From the NCBI GenBank assembly GCA_947846985.1, contig CANTUZ010000008.1:41434817-41498816 (forward strand): 64,000 bases of DNA, read 5' to 3'. The notes under the pieces were generated by a model that did no database searches, had not been told where the DNA came from, and saw only the letters and a list, made by a program, of their open reading frames with translations. The DNA comes from Fratercula arctica. Taxonomy: Eukaryota > Chordata > Aves > Charadriiformes > Alcidae. A program made the translations under genes and the position numbers. Shown here in pieces: positions 1-12,700 of this stretch (the stretch's first letter is position 1; each line of letters starts with the position of its first letter).

Positions 1-3000
1 GTCTGATTCTGGACAAAAAAAACCTGTGGAAACGGTTAGGGATAGACCGTGGTCTTCAATTTGAATAGCACAGGGACAAAAACTGTTACAACCTGCAGTT
101 AATTCCGGGAGGCATTAGACCTGTGACACTGACATAGTTTTGTCAGCTTTGTCTAAGTCAAGGTAGTGCAGGACTCTGCTGTGTAAGTGCGAGACAGTAT
201 GCTTAACTTCCTCCTGACGGCAGGTTAATTAAAACCCTGGCCCTGTTTGGATATCTAAGATGGTCTCTCTGGCTCCACAGATTAATTTTTTTTTTTTTTT
301 TTTCCCCTTCTGTCAGGTTCAAAAAAGATTTCTGCTTACCACTCTCTCAGAATGCGAGTGCTGACTAGAAAGCCCCAAACCGGTCAGATTTCCACGCGGG
401 AAATACATTACTGCGCTGGGACCTGGTTGCAGGGCTTCCATTCAATACTGAACTCTTGTTGCAGGGCTGGGGTAGAACTTGGTTTATACTCGGCTGTGGA
501 ACAGCCAATAACTTCTCGTGTCAAAAAGGAGCAGCTTAAAACTCCTGATTACGAAGTATTATACAGCCATTGTTTGCTTTTATCAAAAACTGTGAAAGTT
601 TGGGGCTTCTCAGGGATTGAGGAGGGTGTGTCGCCCTGTTTGTGCCTCTGGTTGCTTATTGCCTAAAAGTTTCTGAAACATTTAGAAGGTAAGCGTTAAG
701 TTTCTTTTTGACTACAGCAATAACCTCTGTTGTTCTCGTACCTAAGACTTCAGCAATGTTGCACCATAAACTGAATCCAGTTTCTAAAGCTTTTCATAAG
801 AAGTTCTTTGATCTGTCAGTCCTTAAGGTATCATCTGTCATCTCATGTGAAGTCCTACTCAGCAGATTACATTAAGTTGCTCTTCGTTGGACTCGTCTTT
901 GTTCTCAGCACAGACATCTTGCTCTTTGATTGGAATTTGTTCTAGCTGTAAGAGCCCTCTACTGACTACTCAGTACCTTAATGACTGACTAATAGGAGAC
1001 CACTTGCATCAAAGGATACATCTGACTCTTGAATGCTTGAAACAACGTGCAAAAAGCCCCACTTGCTTTCTGGTGGAGAGAAGTATGCCTTAGAAGACCT
1101 TGTATTCTAGCTGAAGCAAAAGAGACACTTATTTCTCTCTTGTAGAAACAATTGTGTCTTCCTTCTGAGCGTGGGACTTGTCCTGTTAAGCAGTCACATA
1201 CGCTGGACCCATTCTCCACAAACCCAGACCTGTAGTAGGAGCACACAGAGTTATTGATATTTCTAAAAATGTTCCGTTTGTATATTAGGGTGGACGTAAT
1301 GTGCACGTCTCGCTTAATTTTGTTTTGCAAACGGGATCAAAATTCATTTTTTACTCTGAACAAGGTGGAGGACTTCGCTCGTTCAGCTTGGCTGAGTAAA
1401 GACAGATTTGACCATGCGTTTTTGCCATAAACTTCTGTTTCCTTTTCTTGTGCCTTACAGGTGTTCTTGTGGCTGCATAGATCTGGTCCTTGATGCTGAT
1501 CATAGGGTTAAAATAATGTACATTCCTAATATATTAAAAATAGTTCCTCAAATAACTGCACTGCCAAGTGTACCAGCTCAACAAAGACTGGGCGAGGTCT
1601 CTTTGTGATCGTGATTACTTGCTTTTTGGATGGTTAGTGGCTGCTTAACTAAAAAGAACAAATCTGGTTTTCATCCTTTTTCTTTGGAAAGGATGTGTAA
1701 ATTACAGCAATACCATACTTGAAATCTGCGGCTAGGATGTGTTCCTTCTCTTAGTTTTTATTTTGTAAACCCTATTTTCTCCCATTTCATCTACTTTTTC
1801 TCACTTTCCTAAAGTTCAACAATAGTTGTTGCAAATATTCAAAACTCTTAAACCCATCCCTTGGGCTGCTGTTCATTTTTTCAGATCTCAGCTCCCAAGT
1901 TTGTCACGTTTTACTTTAACTATGGCAACTTTAACATCCTACGAATAGCCATTAATTCTTCAATGCTGCATAATGGCAGGATAACATTTTGCAGTACACT
2001 GGTAAGAGGCAATTGAAATGATCTTAAAAAAGCAGAAAAAAATTAAGTGAATACAGAGGGAGTAACTGGAGCTTTTATTTGGACAGTTTAATTGGCAAAA
2101 AATGTTCTATATTTAACTGTGATGGCCTATATGTTTATCTATGATAAACATTCGTGGGGGTGTTTTTTTCCAACAGTCAAGGACCTTACTGTGACTTATG
2201 CGGGGAGACCCTCCCAAACCTCTGCTACTGATGTGCAGTGATTTCCTCCCCCTGCTTAGTTCACAGTGAAAGGTCAGCCATCTAGTCTAAAGGTGATTTT
2301 AGTATATGTGCTAATATTCCCCCCCCCCACCCCTCTCTGGATGCATTGTTCAAAGGAACTCTGCCCTGCATCAGTTTGAGTCGAATATGGCCCTTATTTA
2401 AAGAAAGGGCAAGAGCTACCCTGATGATGCATGACAAAGCAGGAACAGCATGACAAGATTTAATGGGCTGCAACTCCCAGGGCTGGGCTGAGATTTAACC
2501 AATTCTCTTTTAGTCGGCAGAATTTGTGTTACGCTAGTTCTTTGCTCATTAGCGACACAGAAGAGCTTGGCGTTGGTGATACTGTAAAATTAGCAATTGT
2601 AAAAAGACCATCCCAGAATCTTCTGTGTGGGATTTTTGTGGATTGTTGTTTTCCCAGGAAGCTGTGTAAGTGAGCAGGGCTCTGTTGGGAGCAGGGAGAG
2701 GTGCTAAGGGCAGATGCATCCTTCAGCTTGGTACTGGCCAAAGCCCCCCATTAAGTCATAGTGAAGACTTAATGATTGGAGGTTCTCTTCGGGCTGCATT
2801 GGGTTATGGTATGTGAAATTCCCTGTAAATCTTCCTAGATTCCTCCTCTGCGCAGCAACGTGTGGCTAACTAAGAGACAGCGCTTGGAAGATGCAGTGGT
2901 TTTTTGACCTCTTTAAATGTTTCATTGTTTGATGACTAAGCTTGCTGGATTTCAGATACTGAGTCAGGGCTTTGTTCTCGGTGACAAGCTTCCCCTTCCT

Positions 3001-3933
3001 AACAAGCTCTTATTATGCCTTTTGAGAGACAGAGCTACGTGAGGTGGGGAGAAGAGGATCAGCTGGAATCACCATTATTTTCACAAAGGGCCAAGCAAGC
3101 AGAATATTTCCCAAAAAGTACTGGCAGAGAATCGTGTTTGTTAACGGCAGTTATACCTGTTCAGCAGTTTCAATCTTTCCTCTGCTCACTCCTGTCCTGC
3201 AGCTGCAAAGTTGCGTGAAGAAGAGACAGAAGCTGTGGCTGTGCTTGGTGCTGTGTTTATAGCAAATGCTGTCTGTCTGAGTAATGCTAAAAGAATGGGG
3301 GAGGAAATGGGTCTTGAAGCATATCTAATAACCATGAGGTGCCACAAAGGATGAAGTGTGTTCAACAAAATTGGCAAAGCAACTAAAATTTGAATGAATT
3401 GGCTGTAACGTGCGCTGTGGAATAGAACACTGAGGGGAAAATGAGATGCACGCTCAAATTTTGGAGGTGCAAGGGAGTCGCAGTTCCCCAGTAGGAAGCA
3501 GGTAGCTTTTCCCATAAAAGCACAACCACGTCAAGCTCCACGTAGAATCTTCTGACCTGGCTTTTATGGCAAATGGGTAAGCCAAAAATACATTTTTCTT
3601 GGTTATAGGACCGCAGTGAAAGTTTAAAGCTGAAATTTCTGGCTCTTGTGAATGATAACAAAGTGTATCTGGAAACAGCTTTAACGAGGACTGTGGTTTA
3701 TTTAACTGAACGCACTGCTCTGAACATCCCTTACTCCTCAGCTGGATGCAGCAGCTTGTAATTCAGTATCCATCTGTCTTGGATGCAGTTCTTACTTGAA
3801 GCTTTGTGGTTTTTAGCTGAAATTACATATTAATAAGAAAGTGGGAGGGAAAGCTACCCTGCTAATGTGCCCAGTTAGTTAAGAATCAAGTCACATTTTA
3901 TTTACTTAAACCCATCTGTGCTTGTTTTGCCAG
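1..3933 (+). other. BARD1: BARD1 intron (partial), upstream of exon 7
   Basis: This is intronic sequence leading to the acceptor ttgttttgccag at 3922-3933. I looked for the preceding ankyrin-repeat exon (human exon 6 equivalent, ending near the residues RNAV) and did not find it, so it lies upstream of the window. The stretch holds an 18-base poly-T at 286-303, a poly-C run near 2321-2328 and no recognisable repeat. The open frames inside it are short and have no coding character. Confidence 0.8.
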
Positions 3934-4042
3934 TAATATATTTGGTCTGCGGCCTGTGGACTATGCGGAAAGTGAAAAGATGAAGTCTGTGCTAATGTTA
4001 CCAGCGAAGAATAAATCATTTTCACTTAACCAGCCCTGTGAG
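3934..4042 (+). CDS. BARD1: BARD1 exon 7 equivalent (end of ankyrin region and linker)
   Basis: BARD1 is the obligate RING partner of BRCA1 in a nuclear E3 ubiquitin ligase that acts in homologous recombination and modifies histone H2A. This exon begins with the last base of a split valine codon and reads NIFGLRPVDYAESEKMKS..., close to human NIFGLRPVDYTDDESMKS at the end of the fourth ankyrin repeat, then enters the poorly conserved linker (LPAKNKSFSLNQPCE). The acceptor is tgccag and the donor gag/gtaagc. The length is 109 bp, equal to the human exon as I remember it. It ends in phase 0. Exon numbering follows the 11-exon human gene. Confidence 0.95.
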
Positions 4043-5465
4043 GTAAGCGTGTGTGGCTTTTGTTTTGGTTTGCTTTTTAAAAAAACCATAATTTTATCCT
4101 GTAAGTATTGAAGGATTGGACCTAAGAACAGAACATCACCCCTTAACAGGGAGATTTTAAATAGGCTGGGGTATTAACTTGGACAATATTTCTAGAGTGT
4201 ATGCGGGACGCTTACAGGCTATGGTATTCTGTGTTATCATAGCTTTATCTGGGAAAACAAAGGATGCTTCGTGTAATGTGGCTTCATTCTAGGAGAACGA
4301 GCACCGTTATTCATGAAGTACTGTTGGTTGAACACGCTGTTGTTGTTTTCTGCGTATTTAAATTTGTTCTACTTGCTGAACTGGCTGAAAGCAGCAGCAG
4401 CAGTCTTTACTCCAGGTGCTTTTTGTGTGCCTTTAAAAAGCTGCTCCAGTATTGTCCTTTGTCCAACAATGAAGATGTCAGCTCACCAGCTGAAAACAGC
4501 TTTTTGAAGATTGTTTTGGGGGTTTTGTTTTTGTTTAACCCCCCTTTTTGCCAAAGGCTTCAGGGTTCCTGACCAAAATCAGGTTATTCAGACTTAATGA
4601 GTTACTGCATTATGAAATGCTTTGTGCTTCCTAATGAATGGTGATTAAACTCACCTGGCTGATACAAGTAGTCCTGTTCTGCTCCAGGGTATACAGCTTG
4701 TTGTGATCTCTCCTCGTTGAGGTCATAAGATACCCATTGGCCAAAAGTAAATTGGTGGAGCTAAATCGGCAAGGATATGACCGTTCCTCCCACCTGTAGC
4801 AAATATAAGATGCAGCTCTTCCGTCGCAATTTATATTTGTGTTGGGATGTGTGTGCTAGCGGATGATTACCAGCTCCTATGGATGACTTGATCCATATGG
4901 AATCTGGGAACACTTATGAACACCCAGGAGCTGAAGTATCACACCTTTGTCAGCGTAAAACTTGAGCAAGCAGCTCCTCTTATTTTGCATTAGTAGTATC
5001 TGCATAAAAAAAGCCTTAAGCATTCATTACTTACAGGGCAATGGAGTAGGGACTGTTTTAGTAAAAGGAAATGCAGGTGTTTAATTATGTCGTGTATCTG
5101 TTGGTCGTACTTCACTACAAGTAGGAGGCTTTACTGCTTCAGCGAGGCTGTTTATACCATGTTCCACCAGCTAAATGTGTGCACACCAGTGTCTTAAAAA
5201 AAAAAAAATAAAAGCAAGGAAGAAAAAAATTGATGCACAACTGTTTTGGTACCTTGCATAAGCTAAATGAAGTACCTCTAATGTCAAGCTTTTTTCCTCC
5301 AGAGCTGTTTTTTTATAGAGAGATTTATTTATGGACCCTGCCCACTAAGTTTGCCATGAATTGTTTTTCAAAATGCTTATTCTTTATTAAATAAATCTGT
5401 CAAGTTATTTGCTTTCTTTATGTTCCCAAACATTCAGCTTACTGTAGGACTTTCTGTTCTTGCAG
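4043..5465 (+). other. BARD1: BARD1 intron 7
   Basis: This 1,423-bp intron has a gtaagc donor and a ttcttgcag acceptor. It is AT-rich with an A-run near 5196-5207 and short T-runs. No repeat family or embedded gene was recognised. Confidence 0.85.
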
Positions 5466-5601
5466 GCACTGAGCCCCAGCCAGCAAAGAGACGGACCTCT
5501 TGTTCTGCTGGGGAGCAGTCTTAGTTCCGAGCAACAGAAATCGCTGATCAAACTAGCAACAGTTCTGAAGGCTCGAAGGTGTACAGAATTTAACAGCAGA
5601 G
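5466..5601 (+). CDS. BARD1: BARD1 exon 8 equivalent (start of BRCT1)
   Basis: This exon encodes [20 protein letters not shown] followed by [20 protein letters not shown] and EFNSR, matching the human stretch [20 protein letters not shown] that opens the first BRCT repeat. The serine in the GSxLSS segment corresponds to the human residue (about S575) placed in the BRCT phosphate pocket. The exon is 136 bp, one codon longer than human; the extra codon lies in the variable linker just before the BRCT fold. The acceptor is ttgcag and the donor agag/gtatgc. It enters in phase 0 and leaves with one base of the next codon. Confidence 0.95.
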
Positions 5602-6645
5602 GTATGCGGTCGTCTTGAAATGTCTGTGTCTAAATATAAGTAACTACAGTTCTGCACTTTATCCTTTAAGATACAAGCTGCAGCAGGGGTTTTTTTTGTT
5701 GTTCCTAATAAGTGCAGTTTCCGAAATCCCTGAATTATAGCAGTAGTAGAACGATGGTGTTTTGTGTTGCATGTAAATGCATATAAAGTCTGCCTGGTTA
5801 GTGAGGCAGGAGGCTTCTGGGGGAGCCGCAGTTTGACATGATATTATCTGTTATTTAAAATCCATAAGTTCTCCTCAAAGACCTCTTCTCTTTACACTTC
5901 TTTTACCAATTTTTACGAAGGTCTCTGCTCATATGAGGCATCCTGTAAGGTTTTTATCTTGCAGAAGAGAGTCTTGGGCAGATGCTGCCTTTAGAAAGAG
6001 CATGTCACTGACTACAAGTTGACAATTTTTTTTCTCACGTTACCTTCCTTCAGATTTTGTTCTTCATTAAGATGATGGAGCCAAATTATGTGGCTTGAGG
6101 ATTATTTTTTTTGTTCCTTTTTTTGGGGGGGAGGGTAACATTGTCTTAATCCCTCCTATTAGTTTTTCTTTGGAGTGCTGCTTCTCCTACTTGTAAAAGA
6201 AATGCTAAGGTAATTTTCCCCTACCATCTTTCACACCCTGATTAATACTCCAGAATTATGAGTTGAGTTGTGTTAGCTTTGTGTTAAAGCAGTGAGATTC
6301 CATAGTAGGATTCCTGTCAGAGTTAAATATAACTTTAAAAAGATTGGGGGAAAAAAAGTACTATCCTGTAAACCAGAACCTCCTTTGAAGATTTATGTGT
6401 TAGCTTAGAACTATAAAAGCATGGCTTCCCTTTTTCACAGCAAGTATATGTTGAAACCCACAAAACTTATAATAGCGCTTCTACTTACTCGTATATTAGC
6501 CTCAAAAATCACATACTTGTGCTGGAAAGAGTGGTTCATAAATTATTATAGTCTGTTTATTATTTAAATGGTGATTGATTGCTTTTCATGCCTGGCTCTT
6601 GATTTTTACGTGCCTTTGCTTCTACCAATGTAATCTTTCTCCTAG
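5602..6645 (+). other. BARD1: BARD1 intron 8
   Basis: This 1,044-bp intron has a gtatgc donor and a tttctcctag acceptor. It is AT-rich with several T- and G-runs (for example around 6110-6135). No repeat family or gene was recognised. Confidence 0.85.
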
Positions 6646-6738
6646 TAACTCATCTTGTTATCCCTGATGCTCCAATGCCAAGTACTGTCAAATGTATGAT
6701 GGCTGTTCTGACTGGATGTTGGGTCCTCAAGTTTGAAT
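6646..6738 (+). CDS. BARD1: BARD1 exon 9 equivalent (BRCT1 core)
   Basis: The 93-bp exon completes a split valine codon and reads THLVIPDAPMPSTVKCMMAV, then LTGCWVLKFE. This aligns without gaps to human [30 protein letters not shown]. The lysine of the STVKCM segment corresponds to the human BRCT1 pocket lysine (about K619), and the GCW motif is the conserved BRCT tryptophan block. The donor is gaat/gtaagt. The exon ends after the first base of the tryptophan codon completed in exon 10. Length and phase equal the human exon as I recall it. Confidence 0.95.
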
Positions 6739-9700
6739 GTAAGTATAAAATATATGGGGTTTTTTGGGCTTTGTAACCAGAAACTGTAGATGGGATTCCA
6801 GAGAAAATTTTCAACAACTGCCCTCATATCAGTACTATCAACATAAAGTGTTAGAGTTTTATTTTTTAATCTCCTGAATGACAAGAGATTTAATTAAATA
6901 CGACTACTCCTTCCTTGGTAAATGTGTGTATTTCATTGTTAGAGGTACTGGGTAGGTACTCTAAGTGTCAGTGGAGAGTGAATTTGTACATTGCTACATT
7001 AAGAAGGATTTGGAAGATTAGAAAATATTCTGGGAGAGGAGGACGGAGTTTATTAAATTCTTGGATTTCTTATAAGCAGCTTCCATTGAAATTGATAGGG
7101 AACTTGCGGTGTGTGATCAAGACCTGCATACTGGAGTGTTCTTCAACTAAAATAGTAACTTCCAGGGAAAGATGACTTGCACAGTGTGCCCTTAGCGTGG
7201 CAGTAGTTTTGATGTCATCCTTCATGCAATCTGTAATTAGTTTTTATGCAGTGCATGCTTTGTTTTATACAGCTGTTCTGTGGATTTACACACCAAATTC
7301 TGGGTTTTATTTGTTCATTCTAATGTGTTCCTTAGTATCTGCTTTCATTGTAGTTGTAAAAACCATCTTCTTCCCCTTGACCTTTATGGCTAAGTCCTTT
7401 TAGCTAATAAGTATACTACAAATGAGTTAATTATCCATGGAAAACTCACAGACAAATTTAATTCCAGTTTTCTACTGTGTGACTAAACATCAGAATATAA
7501 GGATTCTTTACATTTTCCAGTCACTAGTGTTTATGAAGGCACTGCTTCAAGCTTCAAAAGATGCATCGTAGTTTTTCAGATAAGGCACATCATCAGATTC
7601 TTTGAACCTTGGACTCTTTTTCACAGTGTTCGTTTGGCTTCCAGATAGTCACTGGACTTGTTCCAGGCTTTTTTCAAAGGGTCTGTTGAATTGGTGTCCC
7701 CTCAGAAGTGTTTTCTGTAGCACCGACACCTGTTTGTGGCCTTATAAGCATTTGCAAAAGGGAAACAGTTGTGGCCAGCAGGTCGAGGGAGGTGATTCTG
7801 CCCCTCTGCTCCGCTCTGGTGAGATGCTAGCTGGAGTACTGCGTCCAGCTCTGGGGCCCCCAACATAAGCAGGACATGGATCTGTTGGAGCACATCCAGA
7901 GGAGACCACGGAGATGATGAGAGGGCTGGAGCACCTCTGCTATGAAGACAGACTGTTGTTCAGCCTGGAGAAGAGAAGGCTCCGGGGAGATGTTACAGCA
8001 GCCTTCCCAGTACCTAAAGGGGGCCTACAGGAAAGGTGGGGAGGGACTCTTTATCAGGGAGTGTGGCGATAGGATGAGGGGTAACGGTTTTAAACTGAAA
8101 GAGGGAAGATTTAGATTGGATATCAGGAAGAAAATCTTCCCTGTTCATTTGGGAACCAACCAATCAACCAACCAACCCCTGGCCCAGGTTGCCCAGAGAA
8201 GCTGTGGCTGCCCCATCCCTGGAGGGGTTCAAGGCCAGGTTGGACGGGGCTTGGAGCAACCTGGGCTGGTGGGAGGTGTCCCTGCCCAGGGCAGGGGGTG
8301 GCACTGGGTGATCTTTAAGGCCCCTTCCCACCCAAACCATTCTATGATTGTGTTGTCTTTGTGCTGTGATGCGTACAAATAGGAGTAGCTTCTTGTTGAA
8401 TATGTAACATGGAGAAATACTGTTTATGCTTAAGCAAGGAGATGGATTTAATAACCTCCAGACATTTTGTTGATAAGCAGAAGGGAGATGGTTTCCTGTT
8501 TGGAGGTAGGGATGCTGCAGGAAGCTCAGAAGGCCTAGAAGTGATGTTTGGGTTGTGTAACTGGAAAGGATGAGTGCAGGTGCTATGAAATGATATCCTG
8601 TTTAAGACTGAATAATGTTTTTCTGTGGTGAATCCCTTTGCGGGCTTTTGGCTTCACTTGGTTCAGGAGGTGTGCGTACCTTCTGTCATATGTGCTAGGG
8701 TGGTTGTCCTTCATTTCATTTTATCTGCTTGCTCATCAGATGCTTAGAAAACTAATGTTGCCAGTAAAGGTATGTAGCTTTCTTTAGCTGAGTGGTAGGG
8801 AGATTTAATTAGTGAGACCTAAGTTTAAATCTTTGTGGAAGAACTTTTATATTTAGAAGAGATTGGAAAAGAAAAAAATAAATAAAACAGCATAGGGGTT
8901 ATTCAGGGAATATTTTCTTTTTTTTTTTGTTTGCAGCTGAGTTTTATTTTATGTTGTTAGTACTGATTAGTACAATCCTGACTGCTAATGCTCCCAGCTT
9001 AGTAAGCAACATACTACTTAAAAGCGAGTGATTCTCCTCCCTAGTGGGAAATGTTAGTAATAACTCATGGGGTCTGATGCAGCTAAGTGCCTATAATTAA
9101 CAGCACCACTCCATCTGTTCCCACCAGTCTGTTATTAGTCTTCTTCAGAGTCATTACAAGTTAAAGATTGTTATAACAAATAATGGGACTCCTGCTGATG
9201 GAACATTTGTCTAGGAAAAAAGAGGTCTTTTCTTTTCCATAATTTCTCTCTTTATTTATTGTGGCTTCTATTTGGAAAGTTTCCTTAGATGTTATGCAAA
9301 TAAACTTCCAAAAGTGCGTATTCTGGCTTACTTCTGTCAAAGCCACTGCAAATAAATTGAAGGAGTTGCTTATAGTTCAGTGTTCTAAACTATTCACTTG
9401 AAGTAAATTCATGTTCAAAAACTTCACTGAAATATTTGAAAAAACAAAGCTCAGTGTAGCACTTAATGCTGACTATGCAGAAGTGAGTATTTGAATATTA
9501 TTTTTTTACTATAAGGTAAGCTGCATTTGACTGTTATTTCTAAAGTTATATTTATAGCCTACACATAATTACACCACTTTCTTAAAAAACATCACATGCT
9601 TCCGGAAACAGTATTTCATATGAGAGTGTATTTCTTACGTTAACTCTTCCGTCAGGCTTTCAAGATGTGTTTCTCAAATAAAAAGCAATTCCCTTCTTTT

Positions 9701-12700
9701 GTATAATTCTACGGTGCTTCCCTTTCCATGTGTCTATACACACCGATACAGCATCCGTTAGTATCAGTAGAGAGGTAATGTGGGATTTCCAGCAGAGTTT
9801 GACCTAATCTAAGGCCTCTAAGTATTAGAGAGCCAAGTTTTAAATACGTATCTTGGGTTTTGCGGTTCCCTTTTGTCTTCAGGTAGAAGATGAGGATGAA
9901 AGGATGTTACCACTGAGCAATATTAGATCTTCACAGAAGAAAAATTTCACCTTACCAGCTGCAGTTCCACATTTTCCATATATAATACACTGTCAGCAAT
10001 ATATCCACTTTTAAAGCAGCACCGAATTCAATTGAGACACTGTTGTCACTGTGCTCCTTGCCCTTGGCCATATCTTTCATTGGTTTCATTATTTTATTGC
10101 CTTCATTATTTCTGGGACGGTAATAGGGCACAAAGTAGCATATCATTATCCTTCTGCAAGTAGGCTGAGACAAAGATTCAAATATCACTGTTTCCTCTCT
10201 GCTTTTTGTAGAGCATAGAATAGTGTAATTAAAACCAGCAGAAGTCTTTAATAGCTTTTCAGCTTGTTTTTTCTTAAACTGATTGTCATCTGTTAAAGCA
10301 GGGAATGAAAAATGGTCTCGGTAATGATATGCATTGAAACAAGCTCGTGTCAGTCTTTGCAGCGAAGAGTCTGGCAGAATTCTAAGCATCTGATTGCTTA
10401 TTCCTTCATCTGTTTTGCTTACCTGGAGCAGCAGCAGTGATTCAGCTCAGATCGGTTTAAAGAATGCAAAAAAAAAAAAAAAACAACCCAACCAACGCCG
10501 CTTTTCCTGCAAGGATTCAGAACAACTGGGAGTTGACTGGAAGAGCTAGAGGATTGCATGACTGGCATTTCAAGGCGAAAGCGTCTTTCTGAACTTCTGG
10601 GAACAATATGCCCATCCTTTTTTAGGCTATTGGACAAGGGAAGTGCAGAGCTGTTTGAGCTGACTGCTTCTCAGGCTTGGGCTGTCTCTTCCATGCATCA
10701 ACACCTTTTAGATAACAGGCTGATAACTCAGCAAAGCCCTCCCTCCTTAAAACAGCTCAAAACTTTTTATCACTGGAGTTTCACGCTTGTTTTGCAGCTG
10801 GGGACTTGCTTCAGCTGCATCCTTCTACGAAATGACTCGCAGCTCTGTGGGAGGTTGTAGAAATGTCTCAGGTGCGTGTGCATGTTCTTGTCGTGTTGCG
10901 TGTACAGCGGAGGGGAACGTTTCAGGTCGATGGGGTCTGAGCCTCTGCACTCCCACAGTGTCTGCACCTTCTGGAAATGAGGAGTGAAACAGTTTCGCTT
11001 CAAAGTCAGCTCAAGTTTAGACTGAAGCTGCCAGGGTTTTCAGAGGAGAAAATGAGGGCGAGGATGGCTGCAATCCGGTGTTTGCCTTTGTCAGCAGAAC
11101 AGGGAAGTGGGCTGCTTTGAAATAAGGTCTAGAAGAAACGGAAACCATGTTTCCACTGCTCCCCCTGTTCTGCATTATCTGGATGTTGCGTTTATCATCT
11201 TTAGAGATTCCTTTAGTTCTAATTCAGTTTTGGTTTGCAGAAAACCTTACATTAAGGAAGCCCGTTCAGAGGCAAAGGGTGGGGAATGTTACTACTTCCA
11301 CTTAAAAGCACGTGAGAGGATCGGGAGCGAGGATGAGCACTTCCAGTGGAATGTACCTGCCCTCTGCACCTTGGGAATGGCTGCCTCCAGTCTAGGAAAC
11401 AGCTGGGGCAAATGCTGGTTTCTTAAAGAAGATAGGACACTTGGGGGTTTAAGTGAAGTAATGATTTTCATATTACATGCTCCTAGCTTCTCAGAATTTA
11501 TGTGTAAGGACTTTCTAAGCATCTGCTCCATCATGTTTAATAAATATCAACTGGATTAACTTGTTAATTACTATTCTTAGGCAAATTCATTTTAGTCTCT
11601 GCAGCATCTTGTGTCATTTCCGTGTGTTGGAAAAGTAGACCGGTCTCATTTCACCAAATGAGATCTCTACCTCCATGAAAATGTGTGATTCTGAAGTTAC
11701 TTTATAAGCATATAAGAGACAGTATAAAAATTCTTTTCTGTGCTGTACCAGAGACCAGTAATACTGTTCATGGAAAACAAATTGAAGGCAGCCATGCCAG
11801 ATCCCCCTAAGGCTTTCTCTCCGTCCAGATTCCCTCCTTTTCTTGGAAAATAATCTCACCAAGCTTTACTCAATCTGCATGTATGTCTTAAAACTTAGTG
11901 CAGAGCGAGCTGAGGAAGTTTCTGTTGCGTTCTCTGCGAGATCTTGGATGTGTAGCATCTTATCTTCTTTGTTGCTATCGTGTATTTCTAAATTACTTTT
12001 AGGTGTTCTAAGAGATTTGTGGGACTAACCCCTGCTCTTTTGCTTTATTAATGCAAATCCAGCAAAACTCCACTAAGGCTAAGTGAGGTACTGAGAGCTA
12101 CCCCTGGGTATCTGTGGGTGATTACAACTTGTTCTTGGCAACCAGTTCTTTTTGGACTTCATCCTGTTTAAATTGTTTTTGCTGATGCAGTTAGTTTCAT
12201 TATAAACCAATAAGACTTACATGAATGAGGATTATAGGGCTCTGATCTTAAATTTTGCGAATAACGATTTCTTTATTTCCAGTACTAATAGCTGCGGTTG
12301 TATCAAAGGTCAATTAACGATCCGTTAGAGTGGACACCCTTTTAACCTGCTTGCTCCTTATATACTGGAAGGTGAGAAGGTAGGGGCAGCTGTTCAGTGA
12401 AGTAATCAGGATCAGTATAAGTAGCAATGCTTTACTGATCTTGCTAATGAGCAGTATTCTCCTTGCCAAATGTGGTGACATCAAGCTAAAATGCGGTTGT
12501 ATTAAGCTAAAACCTTTTTTCTGCAATATTTTCTAGGGACCTTAATGCAGGCTCGGTTTTTGCTACAATCGGGTGCAAATGGTCTTGTTTATATCTACAA
12601 ATTGCAAGTGTGAAATCACCCACCTAAGAGGCTTTTAAACTTCTACAGTTCTGTATTTCTAGGGAAAAGCCTTGCATGGCCCCTCTGCACGTGTGGTCCT

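Noticed and set aside
7942..8382. 146-codon open frame
   Set aside because: It lies entirely over the CR1 3' untranslated region; the copy at 37655-38008 gives the same pseudo-protein.
11107..11559. 150-codon open frame in BARD1 intron 9
   Set aside because: No homology recognised, no flanking splice signals in the needed phase, and within chance length.
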